Source: Atopobium minutum (GTDB lineage: Bacteria > Actinomycetota > Coriobacteriia > Coriobacteriales > Atopobiaceae). Taken from it: DNA of 44,001 nucleotides. A model generated the notes under the pieces. It saw only the letters and a program-made list of their open reading frames with translations. It searched no databases and was not told the origin of the DNA. The translations under genes and the position numbers were made by a program. The number at the start of each line of letters is the position of its first letter. Within the stretch, counting starts at the first letter, position 1. Below are positions 38,204 to 44,001 of this stretch, one piece after another. The stretch spans positions 1-44,001 of the forward strand of contig FNSH01000003.1 in assembly GCA_900105895.1 (NCBI GenBank), given 5' to 3'.

Positions 38204-39914
38204 TATATGGTCAGATAAATTCATCGAAGACGAAAAGCAGAGACCGCCCATTATTTTCCACGGTGGACTCAACATGATCGAAGGTGGTGCGAAAGCTGAA
38301 AATTCCATTGGAAAATCAACGGTGCTATATATCATTGATTTCGTTTTTGCCGGTAAGGATTTTTTGACAACGGATACCATTACACTTCCGCAAGCTGTAG
38401 GGCACCATACGATTTACTTCACGCTCAAATTCGGCGAAGACTACTACTATCTTTCGCGTGATACGTTGCGCCATGGGTTTATCAGTATTTATGCCGATGA
38501 CACGTATCAGGAGAAGTCCGGCGAGTGGACGATCGATGACTATAAATTATTTTTAGCCGAGCAATATGGCCTGGATTTCAATGATTCCACATGGCGTGAA
38601 TTAATCGGTCGCTTTGTACGCATCGGAGAAGAACCTCTTGCCAATTTGACTAAACCTTTACTTGCAGCTCCTCGAGAACCTGATGAGGCGGGAGTAAAAG
38701 CACTTCAAAAACTATTCGGAAAATACGATGAGCTTAAAGCCTTAGAAGACGAACTGGCAAAAGCCTCCAGTGAGTATTCCAGCTTGGAGACGATTGCAAA
38801 AAGCGGACTTAGTCCGTATATAAAGCTGCGTTCCCAAAAAGAACGAAAACAAGCAGCCGAAGAGTTAAGCGAAACAAAAACGAAGCTCGCAAGCTTAAAG
38901 GTGACCGCCGATTTATCTTTATATGATAAGACCAGAGAAATTAAATCGCAGGCTTCAAAACTGCGCATGAGCTTAAGACCACTGGAAGAAAAAAGAACGG
39001 CTCTTCAAAGTAGGCTAAAACTTGTCGAGGCTACGTTGGCGGGAGAACTCAGGATAAGCAGTGAGGAGTTAAATGCTTTTTATGAGTTCTTTCCTCAAGC
39101 GAACAAAGAAAAATTAGAGACAGTCGAATATTATCATCGCTCTCTCATCGGAATATTAAATGATCAGATTGATGAACAGGCAGAGCTTTACAAAAAAGAG
39201 CTTGGCCTTGTCAATGAGGCGATCAAACAAATTAAGGAGAAAATTTACTCGCTCAATGAATCAATTGAACTGGACGATGAAACCTATGAGAAAAATGGTG
39301 AGACCGTCGCAAAGATAAAGCGTCTTGCGGAACAAATATCTATGTTTGACAAGACGCAGGAACTGAAGAAGCTCAAAAAAGAAACCGGAGAAGCACTGAA
39401 GGAAAGACGGCCTGCCATTCTCGGAAGTCTGGCAAGCGACTTGAATGCCGCATTCCAAAGGAACAATGACTTTCTTTACCCGTATCAAGATCGCCTCGCA
39501 CCATTTTTCTCTTTCAAAGAATCCAGAGAAGGAAAACTTGGCTATGGTTTTTCTTCCCAAGGCGATAACGGAGCCGGTGCAAAATCAAAGAATCTGATTT
39601 TGTTTGACATGGCGATTTTGGAATTGACAGCACTTCCTTTCGTTATCCATGATTCTACGGTCATCAAGCAGATTGCTTATTTGCCGGTTGTTAAAATGTT
39701 AGAGCTATACGAGAAGACAGCAAAATTATATGATCGTTGCGGCGATCCGAAACAAGTATTCTTTGCCTTTGATGCTTCCCCTGCCTATGGACAAGAAGCG
39801 GTTGAATTATCTGATGAGTTACGTGTCATTCATCTTGATGATGGGACCAAAGCCTTATATGGATACACATGGAATACCAAGAAAAACAAGAAGAATAGTG
39901 AAAAACCGCAATAG
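38193..39914 (+). CDS. ABC-3C ATPase, DUF2326-type (SMC/RecN-like)
   Basis: A 573-residue ATPase with a GTG start at 38193 preceded by AGGTGATC. The N-terminal half has Walker A as NSIGKST (37-43) in a context LNMIEGGAKAENSIGKSTVLYIIDFVF. A central coiled coil runs through residues about 180-410 (ELAKASSEYSSL, LRPLEEKRTALQSRL, NEAIKQIKEKIYSLNESIEL). The C-terminal half, with AGAKSKNLILFDMAILEL, HDSTVIKQIAYLPVV and QVFFAFDASPAYG, is the DUF2326 ABC lobe holding signature and Walker B-type elements. SMC-like ABC-3C ATPases sense DNA or invading replicons and license the effector. Confidence 0.92.
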   Translation: MLISIWSDKFIEDEKQRPPIIFHGGLNMIEGGAKAENSIGKSTVLYIIDFVFAGKDFLTTDTITLPQAVGHHTIYFTLKFGEDYYYLSRDTLRHGFISIYADDTYQEKSGEWTIDDYKLFLAEQYGLDFNDSTWRELIGRFVRIGEEPLANLTKPLLAAPREPDEAGVKALQKLFGKYDELKALEDELAKASSEYSSLETIAKSGLSPYIKLRSQKERKQAAEELSETKTKLASLKVTADLSLYDKTREIKSQASKLRMSLRPLEEKRTALQSRLKLVEATLAGELRISSEELNAFYEFFPQANKEKLETVEYYHRSLIGILNDQIDEQAELYKKELGLVNEAIKQIKEKIYSLNESIELDDETYEKNGETVAKIKRLAEQISMFDKTQELKKLKKETGEALKERRPAILGSLASDLNAAFQRNNDFLYPYQDRLAPFFSFKESREGKLGYGFSSQGDNGAGAKSKNLILFDMAILELTALPFVIHDSTVIKQIAYLPVVKMLELYEKTAKLYDRCGDPKQVFFAFDASPAYGQEAVELSDELRVIHLDDGTKALYGYTWNTKKNKKNSEKPQ

Positions 39915-39948
39915 TGCCGTCAGCACACATCACACACATGGGGGCAAT

Positions 39949-40197
39949 ATGAAACTCTCTTATAACAAATTATGGAAAAGGCTAATCGATCTTAACTGGA
40001 CAAAAGAAGATTTGCGAAAGAAAACAAAGATTAGCTCCACGACACTTGCAAAACTCAATCGCGGCGACAACGTTACAACGGACATTTTACTGAGAATTTG
40101 TGAGGTTCTCAGCTGCGATTTAAACGACATCGTTGAAACCGTTCATGAGGATCCTGCAGAGCCTACACCACAGAATGACGGCAAACTTGCCGATTAA
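39949..40197 (+). CDS. XRE-family transcriptional regulator
   Basis: An 82-residue Cro/CI-type protein starting at 39949, 34 bases after the ATPase stop. The HTH spans residues 7-60 (LWKRLIDLNWTKEDLRKKTKISSTTLAKLNRGDNVTTDILLRICEVLSCDLNDIVE), the pattern of YozG-like small repressors; the tail is acidic. It could autoregulate the ABC-3C operon or the following genes; spacing allows cotranscription. A weak GGGGGC lies near the expected ribosome-site position. Confidence 0.9.
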   Translation: MKLSYNKLWKRLIDLNWTKEDLRKKTKISSTTLAKLNRGDNVTTDILLRICEVLSCDLNDIVETVHEDPAEPTPQNDGKLAD

Positions 40198-40239
40198 TAC
40201 AGGAGAACAAAGTTATAGCAGAAAAGAAAGTCATCCGTT

Positions 40240-41121
40240 ATGTCTAAGAAAGCTACAGAATTTCAATTAAAAATCATGTCAAGAGGCTACCGTGGCAAAG
40301 GCATCTTCAAGCCGATCAACACGGGCCGGATTGATGAGCATGTGCGCTGCGTGCGGGAGTATGCCGCCAATATCTTCTTTTACACCAAAGGCAATGAGAC
40401 CATCATGCTTGATGCCGGCTACAACTATCCGCGGTTGAAAGAGAAGATGAAATGGCTGGATCTGGACCCGGCCAAGATCAAAGATATTCTTATCACCCAT
40501 CAGGATACCGATCATGTCGGTGCGGTGGAAGAGGACAGCGACGGTCTTTTCAGACATGCCCATCTCTACATCGGAGAAATTGAAAATCGTTATTTGACGG
40601 GTGAGGTACGCCGCAAGGTAAGCTTCGGGCTCTACAAGCTTCCGCAGGTTGTCATCAAAAATGAAAAAACGCTGCTGAAAGACGGCGATATCTTTTCTAT
40701 CGGAGATATCCGCATCGAATGCTTCTTAGTGCCGGGCCACACTTGGGGACATCTGGTGTATCTCATTGACGATGCCTATGTGTTCTTGGGTGATACCATC
40801 TGGCTGGGCTATGACGGCGGCTATAGCTTTATCAATGCCTTAGCAGAAAACAACAAGTTGGCCATTCGCTCTCTTGCTACTTTGAAGGCAAAGCTTGAAG
40901 AACGAAACTCGCGTCCGATGTTCATTACCGGACATACGGGTTACAGCCGCGACTTCGACTTTGTCTTTCGTCATACCGATAAAGCGTGTAATGCTTTTTG
41001 CAAACAAAAGCCCGTTGATCCTGCGGCGCCCTATGACAGCTACGACGAAAGCGATGACACCTCAGAAGGTGCGCAGGGTGGTTTTTTGCCGGAAGCTGCA
41101 CAGTATGGAGGTAAACAATGA
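40240..41121 (+). CDS. Metallo-beta-lactamase fold hydrolase
   Basis: A 293-residue MBL-fold enzyme. The metal motif is H87-Q-D-T-D-H92 (THQDTDHVG, where D89 replaces the usual second His of HxHxDH), followed by H167 in VPGHTWGHL, D185 in LGDTIWLG and H232 in FITGHTG. The altered ligand suggests a changed metal site, as in some lactonase or glyoxalase-like subgroups. The last 35 residues are a disordered acidic tail (PYDSYDESDDTSEGAQGG). It overlaps the downstream membrane gene by ATGA, implying a joint role. Substrate unknown. Confidence 0.87.
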   Translation: MSKKATEFQLKIMSRGYRGKGIFKPINTGRIDEHVRCVREYAANIFFYTKGNETIMLDAGYNYPRLKEKMKWLDLDPAKIKDILITHQDTDHVGAVEEDSDGLFRHAHLYIGEIENRYLTGEVRRKVSFGLYKLPQVVIKNEKTLLKDGDIFSIGDIRIECFLVPGHTWGHLVYLIDDAYVFLGDTIWLGYDGGYSFINALAENNKLAIRSLATLKAKLEERNSRPMFITGHTGYSRDFDFVFRHTDKACNAFCKQKPVDPAAPYDSYDESDDTSEGAQGGFLPEAAQYGGKQ

Positions 41122-41612
41122 TTCTGACGCTTTTCCTATCCTCGATTATGATGGCAGGGCTTTTCTTACTTTTATTGGCGGGCGTAGGTTTTATCCAGGA
41201 CAAGAAGTTTTTTACATCAGCACCCAAAGCCGTTTATGAAGCCGTCGAGGAAAAACCAGAACGTTTTCGCGGACAGCATATCCTCGGCTGGAGCTTAGCC
41301 CTGCTGGCAATGCTTTGTATGGCGGGAGCTGTTATTGTCGGTGCAGTAGACGGTATCAAGAATGGCTTTACCTTCCTGCAGTTTTATATACGCTTTGCCG
41401 TGATGATGCTTTTGCTGAAAGTCTTTGATATTTTCTTCTTTGATTGGTTTTTGCTTTGTAGGTCTACGTTCTTTCCGCATTTTTATCCGGAAGTCAAAGC
41501 CTTGTTGGGCCCGCAGCTTTTTGGCTACAACAAAAAAGATCACCTCATCCATGTCATCGCTATACTTGTGGGCTCTGCTGTCTTGGCGGGCTTATGTGTG
41601 TGGGTTCAATAA
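41118..41612 (+). CDS. Membrane protein, unknown
   Basis: A 164-residue membrane protein with four likely transmembrane helices: residues about 4-25, 55-80, 88-115 and 140-162. An amphipathic loop rich in charged residues (KAVYEAVEEKPERFRGQH) follows the first. The third helix runs into FDIFFFDWFLLCRSTFFPHFYPE, a conserved-looking aromatic segment seen in small DUF membrane proteins of Clostridia. Start overlaps the MBL stop by 4 bases, so the two are coupled. Confidence 0.82.
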   Translation: MILTLFLSSIMMAGLFLLLLAGVGFIQDKKFFTSAPKAVYEAVEEKPERFRGQHILGWSLALLAMLCMAGAVIVGAVDGIKNGFTFLQFYIRFAVMMLLLKVFDIFFFDWFLLCRSTFFPHFYPEVKALLGPQLFGYNKKDHLIHVIAILVGSAVLAGLCVWVQ

Positions 41613-41625
41613 GGGAACTTAAATC

Positions 41626-42291
41626 ATGAAACAAAAAGAAAATCGGGATAATAAAAGCTTCTGGGATCGCATTGCCAAGCTCTATACGCGAATACAGGAA
41701 AAAGGAAACAAACAACTCTATGAGACATTAATCAAGAAAATCGAAGCACATTTGTCGGATGAGCAATCTGTGCTGGAGCTGGGATGTGGCACTGGACAGC
41801 TTAGCCTTCCGCTTGCGCCAAAGGCAAAAACATGGCTTGCTACAGATTTCTCAGAACGCATGATTGCAGAGGCAAAGAAAAGAGAAAAGTCTTCAAATCT
41901 TTGCTTTTGCGTGGAAGATGCGACAGCACTTTCCTTTGACAGCAATCGCTTTGATGTTGTGCTTATAGCTAATACGCTGCACATTATGCCAAAGCCAAAA
42001 AAGGCCTTAGAAGAAATTCATCGCATTCTTAAAACAGATGGCTTACTGATCGCACCCACCTTTGTCGCTGAAGAAAAGATCCATCGACTCAAGCTGTGGC
42101 TGATGAAAAGAATCGGATTTCATGTTTTTCACAGCTGGAAACTTGCAGAATTTAAAGCATTTATCTGCCAAAACGATTTTGAACTCCTGCAATGCGAACT
42201 TCTACCGGCCAGTCCTTGGCCAGAGTGTTTTTTAGTGGCCAGAAAAATCAATGGCACCATGGGCAAAGGGAGCGATTTCAAGGAGGTGTGA
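41626..42291 (+). CDS. Class I SAM-dependent methyltransferase
   Basis: A 221-residue methyltransferase of the UbiE/Methyltransf_11 type. Motif I LELGCGTGQLSLPL near residue 49-62, motif II TDFSERMIAEAKKR, motif post I EDATALSFDSNRFDVVLIANTLHIMPKPKKALEEIHRILKTDGLLIAPTF. The C-terminal quarter (HRLKLWLMKRIGFHVFHSWKLAEFKAFICQN) is the substrate-side helix. Small-molecule methylation is likely; substrate unknown. It follows the membrane gene by 13 bases and precedes the hydrolase by 2. Confidence 0.9.
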   Translation: MKQKENRDNKSFWDRIAKLYTRIQEKGNKQLYETLIKKIEAHLSDEQSVLELGCGTGQLSLPLAPKAKTWLATDFSERMIAEAKKREKSSNLCFCVEDATALSFDSNRFDVVLIANTLHIMPKPKKALEEIHRILKTDGLLIAPTFVAEEKIHRLKLWLMKRIGFHVFHSWKLAEFKAFICQNDFELLQCELLPASPWPECFLVARKINGTMGKGSDFKEV

Positions 42292-42293
42292 TC

Positions 42294-42950
42294 ATGGTGA
42301 TTCATGACATCAATCAGAACAAGCGAGAAGTTATCCTCCTCATCCATCCGATGAATTTTTCCGGCAAAATGATGATGGATAGCATGGCAAAAGAGCTGGG
42401 ATGTGAGTATCTCTATATTGTGCCCGACCTTTCCGGACATGGAGAGGCAAAAGACGATCCTTATGTAAGTACAGCTGAGGAAGCAGCCACGCTTGCCCAT
42501 TACTTAAAAGAGCATGATCTCTGCACCATAAAACTTGCCTTTGGCGCTTCATTGGGCGGCGGCGTTCTTTTTGAACTGCTCCAAGATCAAAGCCTACACT
42601 TTCAAAAACTGTTCTTTGAAGGGACCAGCTTTTGTGAACAAGCCGGACTTCTATCAAAAATGCTGGAGCATGTGTTTCTGAGCAAACAAAAGAAGGCGCG
42701 GCAAGATCCAAAACCGCTGATTGATAAGGTCGCCAAACGCTATGGGATCTATGCGAACATGCTGTTTGATACGCTTGTTACGATGGACAAGCAGAGTATC
42801 AAAAATATTGTTTATGATTGCGGACATATCCGCTTGCCACATTTATCGGAGGATACGAAGCAAGATACCATCTTTTCTTATGGGGATAAGAATCTGAATG
42901 TCGGACATGCAAGAAGAAGCATCAAGAAACATTATCCAAGGAAAAATTAA
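42294..42950 (+). CDS. Alpha/beta hydrolase, C-terminus apparently frameshifted
   Basis: A 218-residue serine hydrolase starting at 42294 after AAGGAGGTGTGATC. The oxyanion region is LLIHPMNFSGK; the nucleophile elbow is GASLG with Ser86 (84-88). The expected late strand and acid are in DTIFSYGDKNLNVGHARRS. The catalytic His normally lies about 20 residues later, but this frame ends at PRKN. The missing His is found in another frame at 42938-43036. Without a frame correction the enzyme should be inactive. Confidence 0.85.
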   Translation: MVIHDINQNKREVILLIHPMNFSGKMMMDSMAKELGCEYLYIVPDLSGHGEAKDDPYVSTAEEAATLAHYLKEHDLCTIKLAFGASLGGGVLFELLQDQSLHFQKLFFEGTSFCEQAGLLSKMLEHVFLSKQKKARQDPKPLIDKVAKRYGIYANMLFDTLVTMDKQSIKNIVYDCGHIRLPHLSEDTKQDTIFSYGDKNLNVGHARRSIKKHYPRKN

Positions 42951-43036
42951 AAATCTGGCAAGGCTATGGACACTGCGAAGAAATGACACAAAACACAGTG
43001 GCCTATATGGCTTTTGTAAAAGGATGTGTGGATTAA
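42938..43036 (+). pseudogene. Frame-shifted C-terminus of the alpha/beta hydrolase
   Basis: Reads KLKIWQGYGHCEEMTQNT then VAYMAFVKGCVD-stop. GYGHCEE carries the presumptive catalytic His of the triad and a normal C-terminal helix. A one-base change in the A-rich stretch near 42938-42950 (GGAAAAATTAAAAATC) restores a single frame of about 246 residues. Mutation or base-calling error cannot be told apart here. Confidence 0.8.
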
Positions 43037-43051
43037 GGAGAATATGGGTTT

Positions 43052-43504
43052 ATGGATATCCTTCGAGCAATACTGGATGGGGTAGCTATCGCTGCTATTT
43101 TTAATGGGGCTGTCGCAAGCTTGGCACTGATCAATCCAAGATGGTTTTTGGACTCTTATCCAAAAGCCATTCAAAAGGCAGCTCCTTTACCCATGACAAA
43201 GCAAGAGAAAAAGATAAATCTCATATTCACTATCGGCCTCGTTGGGATATGTTTTGTTTATTCGGTTGCGAGCCTTATGCATTCCCCAATTATTGGTTTT
43301 TGGAACTTGTTTTGGATGAGCTATATTCAGTGGAGCATCTTAAATGCAGGAGATTTTTTGCTGTTAGATTGTCTGTTATTTCAAGGAAAATATAAGAGCA
43401 AAATTGTTATTCCCGGCACAGAGGGCCACAAGGACTATGAATTTAAGAATTGGATGAAGCACTTGGCTCTTGCGGAGCATTTTTGTTCGTGCCATTTTTA
43501 TTGA
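43052..43504 (+). CDS. Membrane protein, C-terminus apparently frameshifted
   Basis: A 150-residue membrane protein with helices at about 6-28 (ILDGVAIAAIFNGAVASLAL), 58-78 (LIFTIGLVGICFVYSVASL) and 84-110, then LLLDCLLFQGKYKSKIVIPGTEGHKDYEF. This last segment is typical of a family of small clostridial membrane proteins adjoining hydrolases and methyltransferases. After LAEHF the frame turns into non-native CSCHFY and stops. The likely original C-terminus lies in the next frame. Start preceded by AAGGAGAATATGGGTTT. Confidence 0.8.
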   Translation: MDILRAILDGVAIAAIFNGAVASLALINPRWFLDSYPKAIQKAAPLPMTKQEKKINLIFTIGLVGICFVYSVASLMHSPIIGFWNLFWMSYIQWSILNAGDFLLLDCLLFQGKYKSKIVIPGTEGHKDYEFKNWMKHLALAEHFCSCHFY

Positions 43505-43557
43505 TACCAATCGCAGCTGTCGTTCAGGCGTTCGTTGTTGAATTCTTGGCAAGTTGA
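43480..43557 (+). pseudogene. Frame-shifted final helix of the membrane protein
   Basis: In the shifted frame FLFVPFLLIPIAAVVQAFVV then EFLAS-stop forms a clean fourth transmembrane helix. The break is at a run of five T (43480-43484); six would keep one frame and give about 168 residues. Confidence 0.78.
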
Positions 43558-43572
43558 TGAGCAATCTGAACA

Positions 43573-43622
43573 TTTTAACGATTCCCGATACTTTTTAACG
43601 ATTACTGACACTTTTAACGATT
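43573..43622. repeat. Three direct repeats TTTTAACGATT (IS21-like end?)
   Basis: TTTTAACGATT at 43573-43583, 43593-43603 and 43612-43622, spaced 20 and 19 bases. IS21-family elements carry such multiple about 20-bp repeats at their ends. No istA/istB is seen in the window, so this is either a remnant or the end of an element beginning here. Confidence 0.5.
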
Positions 43623-43737
43623 GCTCTCCGAGGGTACGAAAATCGGAAACAGGTATGATGGAAAGAGATATATAAAAGCAAAAACTCATACAAAAACTGC
43701 CACGAAAAGCATCAAAGGAAGCTCCGCAGAAAGGCGA

Positions 43738-43761
43738 AAATCCCTGTAAATCAAGGGATTT
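43738..43761. repeat. Perfect inverted repeat near right edge
   Basis: AAATCCCT-gtaaatca-AGGGATTT, an 8+8 perfect inverted repeat. It lacks a downstream T-run, so not a standard terminator. Could be a recombination or attachment sequence; that is only a suggestion. Confidence 0.4.
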
Positions 43762-43797
43762 CGAGGTTAAACACATGACTTACGCACCAGCGTTAAA

Positions 43798-44001
43798 TTG
43801 TATCAAATACAGTGTCGGAATAGATTACAAGAACTCAAAGAAGCACGTACGGCAGCACATAACGTGGTTGCAAAAATAGATTGCGCTATTTCTTCACTGG
43901 ACAGCGCTTCTTCTTGGGGCCTGTTTGACCCTGATGGGCGGAGAAGCCTTTACGAGCTCATAAAGCGCAATAAGATTAAAGAAGCCAATCGTAGCATTAG
44001 A
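43798..44001 (+). CDS. Partial unknown gene, coiled-coil N-terminus (runs off window)
   Basis: Sixty-eight codons open to the window end. A TTG at 43798 is the only plausible start after an in-frame stop near 43770, and there is no good ribosome site, so the true start may differ. The translation includes NRLQELKEARTAAHNVVAKI, then SSLDSASSWGLFDP and RRSLYELIKRNKIKEANRSI, an amphipathic coiled-coil with a conserved-looking SSWGLFD turn. Family not recognised. Confidence 0.5.
   Translation, partial: MYQIQCRNRLQELKEARTAAHNVVAKIDCAISSLDSASSWGLFDPDGRRSLYELIKRNKIKEANRSIR

Noticed and set aside
1..44001. CRISPR arrays, tRNA or rRNA genes
   Set aside because: No regularly spaced identical repeats of CRISPR size and no tRNA cloverleaf or rRNA sequence was recognised on reading; short repeats found are described separately.

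Overview
The window is mostly one leftward-transcribed (minus strand) tailed-phage genome integrated in a low-to-mid GC Bacillota chromosome, most likely an anaerobic member of the Clostridia. The evidence is strong GGAGG ribosome sites throughout, HK97/siphovirus structural genes of Gram-positive type (phi13-like tail tube, Dit, Tal), a GH25 lysin with Cpl-7 repeats, tandem large serine recombinases, and accessory families (DUF4314, DUF5049, DUF2800, DUF2815, DUF1492, Rha) typical of prophages and conjugative elements of gut, oral and urogenital anaerobes. The species cannot be named from the sequence.

Layout from the right, following phage transcription. Early region (36170-27138): sigma-like regulator, two small overlapping genes, DUF2800 and DUF2815 recombination/ssDNA proteins, a 46-residue membrane peptide, family A DNA polymerase, Rha regulator, DUF4406 protein, P4-type primase/SF3 helicase, VRR nuclease. 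Then an SNF2 helicase and a DUF1492 (ArpU-like) regulator that probably switches on the late genes. Packaging and modification (25148-16853): HNH endonuclease, candidate cos region, TerS, a phage SAM synthetase, a ParB-N6/N4 DNA methyltransferase fusion, a C5 cytosine methyltransferase, a group of small accessory genes, TerL. Head (16838-12504): portal, ClpP-like protease, capsid, connectors. Tail (12511-4119): tube, G/GT chaperones with a -1 frameshift site, tape measure, Dit, Tal, fibre-like protein. Lysis: holin and endolysin, closed by a strong terminator at 2631-2680. Integration (2498 to the left edge): HTH/zinc-ribbon protein, SHOCT-like protein, and at least two serine recombinases, the first carrying an apparent frameshift and the second cut by the window edge.

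To the right of about 36.5 kb the strand switches. A tiny basic gene (36481-36621) faces left. To its right a good extended -10 promoter and a run of CCTGAGA repeats lead into a three-gene ABC-three-component (ABC-3C) conflict system: a 381-residue protein with a degenerate HNH-like zinc knuckle and the typical ABC-3C C-terminal domain, a 75-residue middle component, and a DUF2326-type ABC ATPase. A small XRE regulator follows. Then come host-like or cargo genes: metallo-beta-lactamase fold hydrolase, membrane protein, SAM methyltransferase, alpha/beta hydrolase, membrane protein. The last two both appear frameshifted near short homopolymers. The right edge holds IS21-like short direct repeats and the start of an unknown gene.

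Two repeated regulatory signals cut across the modules. A structured leader with conserved TTCGTCC and CTTCAGG blocks precedes three separate leftward units (2498, 30961, 35546). A second motif, TTGCTATT-N10-AGAGTGAT followed by an A/T-rich tail, precedes three others (1890, 19241, 20412).
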